This document shows positions 26,675 through 35,021 of a stretch of 64,000 nucleotides of DNA, one piece after another. Source of the DNA: Amphiplicatus sp046296195 (GTDB taxonomy: Bacteria > Pseudomonadota > Alphaproteobacteria > Caulobacterales > Parvularculaceae); contig JBKBLR010000001.1 in assembly GCA_046296195.1 (NCBI GenBank), positions 62,001 through 126,000 of the forward strand, given 5' to 3'. The first letter of the stretch is position 1, and every line of letters starts with the position of its first letter. The position numbers and the translations under genes were made by a program. The notes beneath the pieces were generated by a model. It saw nothing but the letters and a program-made list of their open reading frames with translations. It did no database searches and was not told the origin of the DNA.

Positions 26675-27412
26675 TTACGACCGCCCGTAGCGGATGATAC
26701 GGACGCTCTGATTGCGGCGCTCGGCCGCTTCTTCGTCGGGCGTGAACACGCTGCGCAGCGCGAAGCTCATCTGGCCGCGAGACGCGCGCGTATTGATGAA
26801 ATACTCCGCATCCGCGGGCGAAAGCTCGACGGTGGCGTTCGCCCCTTCGACGGTCGGCGTCTCGGGATTTTCGGTGTAGACGGTGTTGATCGCTAGGACA
26901 CGGACGTTGTCGAAAAGAAGTTCGGTCTGGGTCTTAGTCGCGCCCGACTCCGAGTAATAGATGTCGACGCGGTCGCCTGGGAGAATGAAGCCGTTGACGC
27001 CGGTCTCCGGCGTGATGCGCATGGTGACGGCGCGCATTCCCGGCGACAGCACCGCGGCGAGCAGCCCCGAGGAGCCGACGCGCACGATCTTGGCTTCGGT
27101 GACGGGCTCGCCCTTGATGAGGCCGAAGCGGGCCACGGCCTTCTCAAGCTCGGCCGGGTCGCCGCCGCTCTTTTCGGTGATGTAGGATTCCGAAAGCGCC
27201 TTCTCCGGCCAGTCGACCCACTTGACGGCGTCAGCGGTCAAGCGCTGGCCGCGCGGAAGGTCCCGGTCCGCAACGAGAACGCGCACCGTCTTTTCCTGGA
27301 GCGTCTGCACGACTTGGGCGGCCGGCTGCTGCCGTCCGGTCATCATCATGAAAAAGGCGCCGACGCCCGCAAGGAGGGCCACGCCCAGAATCGCCAACCG
27401 CGTCACGTTCAT
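26675..27412 (-). CDS. cpaB: Pilus assembly protein CpaB/RcpC
   Basis: A 245-residue protein with an N-terminal membrane anchor (about 5-24), an SAF-like domain (VLVADRDLPRGQRLTADAVKW, about 44-68) and a beta-rich RcpC region (MRAVTMRITPETGVNGFILPGDRVDI). It is a periplasmic component assisting secretin function. It follows cpaA after a 91-base gap containing an 18-base palindrome and TTAACC half-sites, so it may have its own promoter in addition to readthrough. Confidence 0.92.
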   Translation of the reverse strand: MNVTRLAILGVALLAGVGAFFMMMTGRQQPAAQVVQTLQEKTVRVLVADRDLPRGQRLTADAVKWVDWPEKALSESYITEKSGGDPAELEKAVARFGLIKGEPVTEAKIVRVGSSGLLAAVLSPGMRAVTMRITPETGVNGFILPGDRVDIYYSESGATKTQTELLFDNVRVLAINTVYTENPETPTVEGANATVELSPADAEYFINTRASRGQMSFALRSVFTPDEEAAERRNQSVRIIRYGRS

Positions 27413-27431
27413 GCTGTTCCTCGCCCGAAAA

Positions 27432-27449
27432 TCAGAGCGCGCGCTCTGA
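27432..27449. promoter_or_regulatory. 18-base perfect palindrome upstream of cpaB
   Basis: TCAGAGCGC/GCGCTCTGA reads the same on both strands and lies 19 bases before the cpaB ATG. It could be a repressor operator or a hairpin in the leader. There is no T-run, so a terminator is less likely. Function unknown. Confidence 0.35.
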
Positions 27450-27503
27450 ATTTGCCGGATATTTTGTAGAAAGAAGTTCTCAAAACTGTATTAACCGCTT
27501 TCA

Positions 27504-28010
27504 TTAACCGCCGAAGGCCAATTGAAAGAGCGGCGTTTGCGAAAAGCTAAGGAGTCCGCCTGCGGCGATCGCGACGCCGTAGGGAATGTCCTTCGGCCTT
27601 TGATGAAGCCGCATCAGCCATGGCGCCTGCGCATAGATCGGCAGCGCCGGCATCTTGCGGAAAAGAAGGAGCGCGACAGCGAGCGCTGCGCCGGAGAGCG
27701 CGACATAGACGAGAAACGGCGCCAGCGCGGAGAGTCCGATCCAGGGCGCGCAGGCGGCGAGAAGTTTCGCGTCGCCGCCGCCGACGATCCGGAGCGCGAA
27801 CAGCGAAAATCCCGCGACGAGCGCCGCGCAGCCCAAGAGCGCGCCTTCGATGAGAATGTCCGCGCCGGCCCCCAATCCGAGACCGGCGACGAAATAGGCG
27901 CTGAAAAGCACGATTGAGACCCAATTCGGGATCTTGAATTCGTAAATGTCGTTGAGGGCCGCGATAATGAGCGCCGCCGGAAACGCAGAAAGAAAAACCA
28001 TCGGAACCAT
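27504..28010 (-). CDS. cpaA: Prepilin peptidase CpaA/TadV
   Basis: A 168-residue A24-type aspartic prepilin peptidase of the inner membrane, processing the Flp prepilin. Seen: the first catalytic Asp context ALNDIYEFKIPN (about 18-29) and the second GGGDAKLLAACAPWIG (about 73-88), separated by hydrophobic helices. Its length is that of a minimal peptidase without the N-terminal methyltransferase domain. It starts about 50 bases downstream of a TTAA-N7-TTAG site on the minus strand. Confidence 0.92.
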   Translation of the reverse strand: MVPMVFLSAFPAALIIAALNDIYEFKIPNWVSIVLFSAYFVAGLGLGAGADILIEGALLGCAALVAGFSLFALRIVGGGDAKLLAACAPWIGLSALAPFLVYVALSGAALAVALLLFRKMPALPIYAQAPWLMRLHQRPKDIPYGVAIAAGGLLSFSQTPLFQLAFGG

Positions 28011-28059
28011 TAATCTCGCCTCACGCCGCTCCAGCCGGCGGAGGCTAGGGGCCTCGCGC

Positions 28060-28074
28060 TTAAGAGAGAGTTAG
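28060..28074 (-). promoter_or_regulatory. Near-consensus CtrA-like site upstream of cpaA
   Basis: On the plus strand this reads TTAA-GAGAGAG-TTAG, one base from the full CtrA pattern; another TTAA follows two bases later. It lies 50-64 bases upstream of the cpaA ATG. Pilus genes are under CtrA in Caulobacter, which makes this plausible. Pattern match only. Confidence 0.3.
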
Positions 28075-28092
28075 ACTTAACGCGCGCAGCCG

Positions 28093-28121
28093 AAAAAAAA
28101 GGAGGCCGAAGCCTCCTTTTT
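28093..28121. terminator. Bidirectional-type terminator after flp
   Basis: A stem GGAGGC/GCCTCC with a CGAA loop is flanked by eight A on one side and five T on the other, giving an extended hairpin in either direction. On the minus strand it lies 27 bases past the flp stop, so it would end the highly expressed pilin transcript before cpaA. Confidence 0.75.
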
Positions 28122-28147
28122 CCGCTCGTTTTGAGTTAGGTGGGCGC

Positions 28148-28312
28148 TTAGTTGAGCGCGCTCGCGACTTCCGAGAAGGTCGTGTCGAGGTTGTCGCCGA
28201 CCGCCGTGACCGCCGTGATGATGGCGACCGCGATCAGCGCGGCGATCAGGCCGTATTCGATGGCCGTCGCGCCATCTTCATCTTTCAGAAACTTGTTGAT
28301 AAGCGCTTTCAT
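28148..28312 (-). CDS. flp: Flp-family type IVb pilin
   Basis: The 54-residue major pilin subunit. A short basic leader with the Flp cleavage context (KDEDGATAIEYGLIAALIAVAI) is followed by one hydrophobic helix, and the mature end is SEVASALN. The Glu five residues after the cut site and the Tyr next to it are the Flp signature (EY). I set the start at the ATG at 28312, preceded by AGGAG, rather than an upstream in-frame ATG. It lies apart from cpaA, with its own terminator, as expected for a strongly expressed pilin. Confidence 0.95.
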   Translation of the reverse strand: MKALINKFLKDEDGATAIEYGLIAALIAVAIITAVTAVGDNLDTTFSEVASALN

Positions 28313-28507
28313 TCGAGTCGACTCCTGCTTGCTTACTCTTGCACCGCTGAACGGGAGCTTCCCCCCCTCAGACCATGTCATTTATGCGGCGTCCGCGTAA
28401 ATTTTTCCTGAATAAACGCCGTCGGCCGCCATTTTTATTTGTAGGCTGATGATCATGGTTAACGGATCGCAGCCGACGACGGACGCTCCGCTTCGCGCCG
28501 GCCGCAG

Positions 28508-29209
28508 TCACCGCGCGAGGCGGTTGAGCTGGCCCATGTCGTCGATGATGAGCCCCGGATAATCGCGTCTTGCGACGCCGCTCGCGATCAGGCGCGCGAC
28601 GGCGTTCGCCGCGTCGCTTTCGGCGACATGGGCGAGATCGGCGAGATCGCGGTGCTTCGGCATGCGGTCGATGCGCCAGGTCGCCGCGACGGCGTCCCGC
28701 TTCACGAGCGACGCGATGGCGGCGAAAACGCGCCGCTCAGGCCCGGATTCCTCGGCGGAACCGCCGCCGAGGGCGGCCTTCGCGAAGTGCAGCAGCATCG
28801 CGCGGGCGAGCATCGGGCTCTGCGCGACGAGCGCACGCATCGCCTCCGCCTCGATGAAGACGGCGAGCGTGTCGGCCTCGGCGGTGATCGTTGCATCGAT
28901 CAGGCGACATCCTTCCGGCGGAATCGCCGCGAGCGCGAGCCCGAAAAAGGCGCCCGGCCCGATCGTCTCGACGACCATGGAGCCGGTGCGGGGATCGGCC
29001 CCGGCCGATTTCATTGCGCCGGAAGCGACATAGATGATTTCAGATCCATCGAACTGGCCGGTCGAGAAAACCGTTTCGCCGGCGCCGAAGCGCCTTGCGC
29101 CGGCGACCTCTGCGACGGCGTCGAGGTCGCCTGCGGGGAGATCGGCGAACAGCGGCGCGTCCGCGAGCAGATCGCGCGGGTCCGGCGAAGATTCGGATGG
29201 ACGAGTCAA
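28508..29209 (-). CDS. Crp/Fnr-type transcriptional regulator
   Basis: About 233 residues. A cyclic-nucleotide-binding-like domain (about 15-135; ETVFSTGQFDGSEIIYVASGAMK and TIGPGAFFGLALA) is followed by a helix-turn-helix region near the C-terminus (HRDLADLAHVAESDAANAVARLIASGVARR). No Cys cluster of the FNR type is seen. The start is uncertain: TTG at 29209 is used, but another TTG at 29266 is in frame. It lies just before the flp promoter region, so it may act on the pilus genes; no target site was recognised. Confidence 0.8.
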   Translation of the reverse strand: MTRPSESSPDPRDLLADAPLFADLPAGDLDAVAEVAGARRFGAGETVFSTGQFDGSEIIYVASGAMKSAGADPRTGSMVVETIGPGAFFGLALAAIPPEGCRLIDATITAEADTLAVFIEAEAMRALVAQSPMLARAMLLHFAKAALGGGSAEESGPERRVFAAIASLVKRDAVAATWRIDRMPKHRDLADLAHVAESDAANAVARLIASGVARRDYPGLIIDDMGQLNRLAR

Positions 29210-29376
29210 GGCGGCGGCTCTCGGACGGCGGCGGACGGAGAATGACTTTGCAACCTTTAAGTGCAAGTAAAAGCTAAAGTTGAATCAATCACGGCGCCGG
29301 TTGAAGCTGGCGCTTAAGCCTTTCTTGACCGGGCGGCGATAGGAATTCGTCGAACGCAAGAAAGTGAGCGATCCTG

Positions 29377-29826
29377 ATGCGGATGTTCTTCCTCTCCCTG
29401 GCGATGAGCGTCGCCGCCGCGACCGCCGCACACGCCGATCAGGTCTGGGTCACCATGGACCAGGTCGCGCCCTACAGCTTCAAGCAGGAAGTCGACCAGA
29501 TCGTCGTCGGCAATCCCGGCATCGCTGACATCACCGTCCGCGACAAGAACAACGTCCTGATTTTCGGCAAGGCGCCGGGCGTCACCAACCTCTTTCTGTT
29601 CGACTCCGAGGGCAAAGAGATCGAGAATCTGATCGTCCGCGTCCGCTCGGTCGGCGCAGAGATGCTCACCTTCCATCGCGGCGGCCAGCGCCACACCTAT
29701 AACTGCATGACCTATTGCGAGCCGACGATCACGATCGGCGACAATGAAGCGACTTTCGGCGTCGTCACGCAGCAGGTTCAGCAGAAATATCAACAAGCGA
29801 CGGCGGCGAACACGCCGACGGAATAG
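29377..29826 (+). CDS. Stand-alone pilus-assembly (secretin) N-domain protein
   Basis: A 149-residue exported protein. The signal peptide ends near residue 20 (AHADQ), and the rest matches the pilus assembly N-terminal domain that begins CpaC: QEVDQIVVGNPGIADITV...VTNLFLFDSEGKEIENL. It lacks the secretin barrel. A Cys pair with spacing of four (NCMTYC, about 109-114) follows the domain. It may assist the Tad secretin or compete with it; the function is not established. It is on the opposite strand, about 1 kb past flp. Confidence 0.78.
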   Translation: MRMFFLSLAMSVAAATAAHADQVWVTMDQVAPYSFKQEVDQIVVGNPGIADITVRDKNNVLIFGKAPGVTNLFLFDSEGKEIENLIVRVRSVGAEMLTFHRGGQRHTYNCMTYCEPTITIGDNEATFGVVTQQVQQKYQQATAANTPTE

Positions 29827-29871
29827 AACGCCGCGCCGCAGCCCGGAATGAAGGCCCGGCGGCGCCGGGCC

Positions 29872-31023
29872 TTATTTCTTTTGCGCTGCTCGATAGCTGT
29901 AGACGCGCGGCCGCTCATGCGGGCGAAGTTTCGCCCGGCACCAGGCGTCGATCGAGCGCGCGACGGACTCGCTCGCCACGCCCTCGGTGAGCGTGATGGT
30001 CGCGACAAGGCGATCCATGCCGCCCGGATGGCGCGACAGCGACACGCTGCAGTCTGCGACCGCCGGATGCTCCGCGATCCGCGCTGCAATTTCTTGAGGA
30101 AAGGCGTTGACGCCGCCGATCTGCACGGCGCCGTCGCGGCGCCCCGCAAGGCGAAACCGCCGGTCGCCTTCCCAGGTCAAGAAATCCATCGGCTCCACGA
30201 CGGCGGTCGCTCCCGACGGCGCCGTTCTGACGAGTCTATCGCCGTCGCGGCGCCAGAACTCGAACAGCGCGAAGGGATCGCTCGGCGTGTCGCGCCACCC
30301 GACGAGGCCGGTCTCGGTCGAACCGTAGATTTCGCGTTGCGCGCCGAAGCCTGATTTTCTGATTTCAGCCGACAGCTCCGGCGACAGCGCTTCGCCGAAG
30401 GTGACCGCCATGGCGTTATCGGGCGCCTTGACGCCCTGCGCGATCAGATAGCGCCAGAGGCTCGGCGTCGCCACGACGGCGTCTCCGAAGGCGAGCGCGG
30501 CCTGCAATTCTTCCGGCGCCAATCCACGGGCGTCGACGGCGGCGAGACCGAGAAGATTGGGCGCAAGAACGGCGAGCGAGAATCCGATGAGGCTGTGGGG
30601 AGCGACCAGCGAGACGATCCGTCGGCGTCCGTAGATGAGATTCGCCAACGCCGCCGCCTCGCCGAAAATCCGGTCGGCCGGATGATCGAAATTGCGGCCT
30701 TGGCCGCCGGCAGCGGTGAACCGGAACATGACGAGGCGCCGCTGCGTTGCCGCTGTGATCGCAGCCGCGACGTCGCCGAATGTCGCCGGCGCCGAGCCCG
30801 CGAAAAGATCCGGCGCGCCGAAAAAGGCGCCGGCGCGCGCAAGGCAAGCCGCCCGCTCATCCTCGGCGAGATCGAGCCCGCCCTCGCCGAGCGAGGCCGC
30901 CGCGGTCCATCCCGCCCGCGCGGCCGCGCCGACCTGCCTCGAGAATTCGGCCGCGAGGACGTCATGGAAGAGCGCGGCGGTCACCGCCGCGACCTGTTCT
31001 TCGGCGAGCTGATACGCCTTCAC
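29872..31023 (-). CDS. Shortened AMP-dependent acyl/aryl ligase-like protein
   Basis: A 383-residue member of the adenylate-forming (ANL) family, shorter than the 500-550 usual. The A5 motif IYGSTETG (233-239) is clear and the A7-like segment FRLAGRRDGAVQIGGVNAFP is intact. The nucleotide loop that is normally TSGSTGxPK reads TAAGGQGRNF (103-112), without the lysine, and the chain ends at YRAAQKK before the usual GKxxR catalytic lysine. It may be a changed or inactive ligase. The GTG at 31023 overlaps the stop of the aminotransferase-like gene (GTGA), the last step of a pabB-pabA-pabC run; this suggests use of a chorismate-derived aromatic acid. Confidence 0.7.
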   Translation of the reverse strand: MKAYQLAEEQVAAVTAALFHDVLAAEFSRQVGAAARAGWTAAASLGEGGLDLAEDERAACLARAGAFFGAPDLFAGSAPATFGDVAAAITAATQRRLVMFRFTAAGGQGRNFDHPADRIFGEAAALANLIYGRRRIVSLVAPHSLIGFSLAVLAPNLLGLAAVDARGLAPEELQAALAFGDAVVATPSLWRYLIAQGVKAPDNAMAVTFGEALSPELSAEIRKSGFGAQREIYGSTETGLVGWRDTPSDPFALFEFWRRDGDRLVRTAPSGATAVVEPMDFLTWEGDRRFRLAGRRDGAVQIGGVNAFPQEIAARIAEHPAVADCSVSLSRHPGGMDRLVATITLTEGVASESVARSIDAWCRAKLRPHERPRVYSYRAAQKK

Positions 31024-31859
31024 GGGGCCGGCTCCGAGAATTCCGACTTCACCATTTCCTCGTAGGCCGCGCCGAGGCGCATGGCGAGGTCGGACTGCGG
31101 TCGCGAGTCGCCGATGCGACCCGGAGCGACGCCGATGAGGCAGTTTGTGAACAGCAGCGATGCGCCGGTGAGCGAGGAGGCTTCGATCGGCCTGATCTGC
31201 ACCTCGACGCCAAGCTCTTGCGCGAGCGCGATCAGAAGGGCGCGGGTGACGCCGGGCATTGCGCCTTCGCTTTCGGGCGGCGTGACGAGCGCCTCGCCGT
31301 CGATGAGGAAGAGGTTCGCCGCGCTGGCGCAAGCGACACGGCCGAGCTCGTTCAGCATGATCGCCTCGCCCGCGCCGGCGCGCGCCGCCTCCATCCTGGC
31401 GAGCATGTTCGCCGCATAGGCGCCGACGCATTTGAAGCCGTTCGTCGGCGCCCCTGAAAACCGTCGCCCTTCCGCGATGACGGCGCGCACATCGCGCGGC
31501 GGCGCTCGCAACGGCGCCAGCGTGACCAGCTTCTGCGTGCGGGCGTCGGGCGAGGCGAGCAACCCGCGCGCGCCGCCGACCCGGCTGAGGGTGATGCGGC
31601 CGGCCGCGCGACCTGCACCGCCGATGCGCGCGGCGAGGTCCCTGAACGCCCGCCGCAAGTCTGCCTCGTCAAGGTCGGCGTCCATCTCGAGCGCGGCCGC
31701 GCCGCGACGCAAGCGCGCCAGATGCGCGCCGAGGAAGGCGGGCCTGCCGTTTTCGACGAGGAGGGTTTCGAAAACGCCGTCGCCGATGAGAAAGCCGCGA
31801 TCCGCCGCCGACAGCGCGCCGCCGGCCTCGACCAACTCGCCGTCGCGCCAGACGATCAT
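31020..31859 (-). CDS. pabC: Class IV aminotransferase-fold protein, PabC-like (aminodeoxychorismate lyase)
   Basis: A 279-residue PLP enzyme of the branched-chain aminotransferase/ADC-lyase fold. The N-terminal DRGFLIGDGVFETLLVENGRP motif fits PabC, the PLP lysine probably lies in GFKCVGAYAANM, and the LPGVTR-like block appears as MPGVTRALLIAL. In the context of pabB and pabA the product is probably p-aminobenzoate from aminodeoxychorismate, with pyruvate released. D-amino acid or branched-chain activity cannot be ruled out by sequence alone. Its start overlaps the pabA stop by four bases. Confidence 0.82.
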   Translation of the reverse strand: MIVWRDGELVEAGGALSAADRGFLIGDGVFETLLVENGRPAFLGAHLARLRRGAAALEMDADLDEADLRRAFRDLAARIGGAGRAAGRITLSRVGGARGLLASPDARTQKLVTLAPLRAPPRDVRAVIAEGRRFSGAPTNGFKCVGAYAANMLARMEAARAGAGEAIMLNELGRVACASAANLFLIDGEALVTPPESEGAMPGVTRALLIALAQELGVEVQIRPIEASSLTGASLLFTNCLIGVAPGRIGDSRPQSDLAMRLGAAYEEMVKSEFSEPAP

Positions 31860-32431
31860 CGGCGCCTCCGCACCAGGCGGAGAAAATTGCCGATGATGGC
31901 GCGCCCGCCCGGCGTCAGCACGGATTCAGGATGAAACTGCACGCCGTGCCATGGCGCAGACCGGCGGTGGACCGCCATCAATTCGCCGGAGAGCGACCAC
32001 GCGCAAGCGGCGAGCTCCGGCGAGGACCCCAGCACGCCGATCAGCGAATGATAGCGCCCGGCCGGCATCGGGTCCGGCAAGCCCTCGAAGAGCCCCTGCC
32101 CGTCATGCCGGACGAGGCTCGCCTCGCCATGCAGCGGCTCGCGCGCGCGCTCCACCGTTCCCCCATAAGCGGCCACCAGGCATTGATGCCCGAGGCAGAC
32201 GCCGAGCAGCGGCACATGGTCGGGCAGGAGGCGGATGACGTCCATGGATGCGCCGGCCTGCCGCGGCGCGTTCGGGCCGGGGGAGATGATGACGGCTTCG
32301 GGCTCTTCTTCAAGAAGGTCTTCCGCCGCTCTTGCGTCATTGCGCTCGATTCTCGTTGCGAAGCCTTCCTCGCGCACATAGCGGGCGAGGTTATGCACGA
32401 AGGAATCGTAGTTATCGATGATGAGGATCAT
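31856..32431 (-). CDS. pabA: Glutamine amidotransferase, aminodeoxychorismate synthase component II
   Basis: A 191-residue class I glutamine amidotransferase supplying ammonia to PabB. Seen: the N-terminal ILIIDNYDSFVHNLARY, the nucleophile elbow GVCLGHQ (Cys near 80), and the catalytic VQFHPES near residue 170. The same fold serves TrpG; here the neighbour carries the PIKGT motif of PabB, so PabA is preferred. The ATG overlaps the pabB stop (ATGA). Confidence 0.9.
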   Translation of the reverse strand: MILIIDNYDSFVHNLARYVREEGFATRIERNDARAAEDLLEEEPEAVIISPGPNAPRQAGASMDVIRLLPDHVPLLGVCLGHQCLVAAYGGTVERAREPLHGEASLVRHDGQGLFEGLPDPMPAGRYHSLIGVLGSSPELAACAWSLSGELMAVHRRSAPWHGVQFHPESVLTPGGRAIIGNFLRLVRRRR

Positions 32432-33786
32432 GCGAGGGATGCGCGTTCGGCGCCGACAAGCCTCAGGAACCACGCCGCCTTGTCGAGCGTTTCCTGATAC
32501 TCCGCCTCGGGGTCGGACCTGAGCGTCACGCCTCCGCCGACGGGCAGCGTCACGCGGCGCTCCTCCACGAGAGCGGTGCGGATCGCGACGGAGAAGTCGG
32601 CGCCGCCCCGATCGTCGATGTAGCCGATCGCCCCGCAATAGGGGCCGCGCGGCGCGCCTTCGATCGCCGCGATTATCCGCATCGCCTCAACTTTCGGCGC
32701 GCCGGTGATCGATCCGCACGGAAACAGCGCAGCGAGCGCTTCCGGCGCGCCGACATCCTCGCGGAGGCGCCCGCTGATGCGGGAAACAAGATGATGCACG
32801 GTCGCAAGCGTGAGGCGCTCGCAGATGGCTTCCTCCCGGATCGATCCTTCGACGCAGATACGCGACAGGTCGTTTCGCGTCAGGTCGGCGATCATGATGT
32901 TCTCAGCGCGATCCTTCGTGCTCTCTTCAAGCTGGCGGATGAAGGCCGCGTCTTCCTCAGGCGTTGCGCCGCGCGGGCGCGTGCCCTTGATCGGTTCGGC
33001 GCGGATCGTCCGGCCATACGCATCATGATTGATGGAGAAGAACCGCTCGGGCGACAGCGAGACGATCTGCGTCGCGCCGAGATTGAGATAGGCGCCGTGA
33101 GCGGCGGCCGATTGCGCCGCCGCCGCGGCGAAGAGCGCGAAGGCGTCGACCGGCTCGTCCGCCTTGAAGCGCAGCCGATGCGAGATGTTCGCCTGATAGA
33201 CGGCGCCGTCGAGAATGCGGTTGATGACGTCGCGCACGGCGTCGCGATAGCGCGCGGCCGAAAAGGTCGATCCTGAAAAGGAAAGCGCCGGCGGCGAAGG
33301 CGCGTAGGGCGCGTCGCCTAGCAGCGCCTCGAGCGCCAGCGCGCGGGGCCGGTCAGGCGCGCCGATGAAGGCGCGCCGCGCCTGGCGATCAAACGCGGCG
33401 ACGGCGTCATAGGCGGCGAAGAGAAAGTCCGGCGCCGCGCCCGTCGATGGCGGTCCCGCGGCGCTGGGCTCAAGGACGCCGCCGCACTCATAGCCCGCAA
33501 AGCCGACGACGCCGGAAAGGAGCGGGACCGCCGCGGAGTCGACATTGCGCCGGCGGCGTTCGTGGAGATCGCGCAACGCCTCGAACGGCGCCTTTGCGAC
33601 TTCGGCGCCGTCGACCTTCGTCTCGCCGCGCCGGACTTCGATCAGGGATGCGGGCCGCACGCAGAGGAACGACCATCGGGCGCCGTCCGCCTTGGCGCCG
33701 CCGCCGAGAAATTGAGCGAAGGGTTCGCCCGCCAGGGGCGCAAAGGCGGAGATGGGATCGCGCCATTCGATCTCCCTGACGATCAT
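32428..33786 (-). CDS. pabB: Aminodeoxychorismate synthase component I
   Basis: A 452-residue chorismate-utilising enzyme. The distinguishing motif PIKGTRPRG (Lys in place of the Ala of anthranilate synthase) points to aminodeoxychorismate rather than anthranilate formation. Other marks are DRAENIMIADLTRNDL, FPCGSITGAPKVEAM and the PVGGGVTLRSDPEAEY C-terminus. It probably opens the pab operon, producing p-aminobenzoate for folate or for a secondary product. The start ATG at 33786 is favoured over an upstream in-frame start at 33822. Confidence 0.93.
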   Translation of the reverse strand: MIVREIEWRDPISAFAPLAGEPFAQFLGGGAKADGARWSFLCVRPASLIEVRRGETKVDGAEVAKAPFEALRDLHERRRRNVDSAAVPLLSGVVGFAGYECGGVLEPSAAGPPSTGAAPDFLFAAYDAVAAFDRQARRAFIGAPDRPRALALEALLGDAPYAPSPPALSFSGSTFSAARYRDAVRDVINRILDGAVYQANISHRLRFKADEPVDAFALFAAAAAQSAAAHGAYLNLGATQIVSLSPERFFSINHDAYGRTIRAEPIKGTRPRGATPEEDAAFIRQLEESTKDRAENIMIADLTRNDLSRICVEGSIREEAICERLTLATVHHLVSRISGRLREDVGAPEALAALFPCGSITGAPKVEAMRIIAAIEGAPRGPYCGAIGYIDDRGGADFSVAIRTALVEERRVTLPVGGGVTLRSDPEAEYQETLDKAAWFLRLVGAERASLA

Positions 33787-33863
33787 GAGCTGGTCCGCCG
33801 CCCCTTTTGTTGGGTCCAGCAAATCAGCTTAGCGGATCGATCGGCGCATGACACGAGGCGAGA

Positions 33864-35021
33864 GTGACGAGCGTTCCTGAAGCCGCCCGGGCCGGCGGCG
33901 AAGAAATGGTCGTGCGGGCGCGCGGGTCGGCGCGGCTCTTTTACGGCCTCGGCCTTGCAACCCTCCTCGCCGCCATCGCCTATTTCGGCAGGGCGGTTTT
34001 CATCCCGATCGTCGCCGCCTGCTTCATGAGCTTCCTTATCTTTACGTTGAAGGAGACGATCCGCCGCGGCCCGCTCGTCGGGCGCTTTCTGCCCCACTGG
34101 CTCTGCTATGCCTTCGCCTTCGCGCTGATCATCTCGGTCTTCGTGCTGCTCATCGACATCGTGCGCATCAATATCGATGCGCTCGTCGCGGCGGCGCCCG
34201 ACTATGAACAGCGCCTGCGCGACATCAGCAAGGAGGGAATCCGGCTCCTGCGCGAGTCCGGCCTTCTGCCGGCGGAGTTCGCCGGCGGCGTCGATCAGCT
34301 TCGCTCAGCCGCACTTTCGATGATCAACCCCGTCCTGCGAGAAGCCGGCGCCGCCGTGCGCGCCATCACCGGGAACTCGGTCACGATCTTTCTCTATACG
34401 GTGTTTCTGCTGCTCGAGCGCGGACGCATCTTCAAAAAGATCAACCTCCTCAGCGCGGATCATGTCCAGCGCGCGGCTGTCAACGAGACCATGCGCGACA
34501 TCGCCGCGCTGGTGCGTCAGTACATCACGTTGAAGACTGTCATGAACCTCATCACCGCCGCGATCAGCTATGTCATCATGCGCGTCGTCGGCGTCGATTT
34601 CGCCGGCTTCTGGGCGCTCCTCATCTTCGTCTTCAACTTCATCCCGATCGTCGGCGCGATCAGCGCCATCAGCCTGCCTGTCTTGCTGGCGCTGGTGCAG
34701 CCTGACGGCGGCGGCGCAAAGACGGCGCTCCTCGCCCTCGTCCTGCTCGTCGGGACGGAGCAGGCGATGAGTTCAGGCGTCGAACCGCGGCTCGTCGGCA
34801 AAAGCCTCAATCTCTCGCCGCTCGTCATTCTGATTTCCCTTGCCGTCTGGGGGTCGCTCTGGGGCTTCGCCGGCATGCTGCTCGCCATGCCGATCACGGT
34901 GACGATCATGATCATCCTCACCCAGTTCGAATCGACACGGCCGATCGCGATCCTGTTGTCGGACGACGGCGAGATCGCCGCGATCAATCACGCGCCCTTG
35001 CGGCCCGCCGCCTCCGCCTGA
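33864..35021 (+). CDS. AI-2E family membrane permease
   Basis: A 385-residue integral membrane protein of the AI-2E/YdiK/PerM type, with about seven helices. The N-terminal pair (FYGLGLATLLAAIAYFGRAVFIPIVAA), a long extracytoplasmic segment with ALVAAAPDYEQRL, and C-terminal helices with IFVFNFIPIVGAI and VWGSLWGFAGMLLAMPI fit the family. Substrates are rarely known; the name does not prove autoinducer transport here. GTG start with GAGGCGAGA nearby. Its stop abuts that of the oppositely transcribed oxyR. Confidence 0.85.
   Translation: MTSVPEAARAGGEEMVVRARGSARLFYGLGLATLLAAIAYFGRAVFIPIVAACFMSFLIFTLKETIRRGPLVGRFLPHWLCYAFAFALIISVFVLLIDIVRINIDALVAAAPDYEQRLRDISKEGIRLLRESGLLPAEFAGGVDQLRSAALSMINPVLREAGAAVRAITGNSVTIFLYTVFLLLERGRIFKKINLLSADHVQRAAVNETMRDIAALVRQYITLKTVMNLITAAISYVIMRVVGVDFAGFWALLIFVFNFIPIVGAISAISLPVLLALVQPDGGGAKTALLALVLLVGTEQAMSSGVEPRLVGKSLNLSPLVILISLAVWGSLWGFAGMLLAMPITVTIMIILTQFESTRPIAILLSDDGEIAAINHAPLRPAASA

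Noticed and set aside
27491..27507. Two TTAA words near the cpaA stop
   Set aside because: Their spacing is nine bases, not the seven of a CtrA site; one TTAA is part of the cpaA stop codon.
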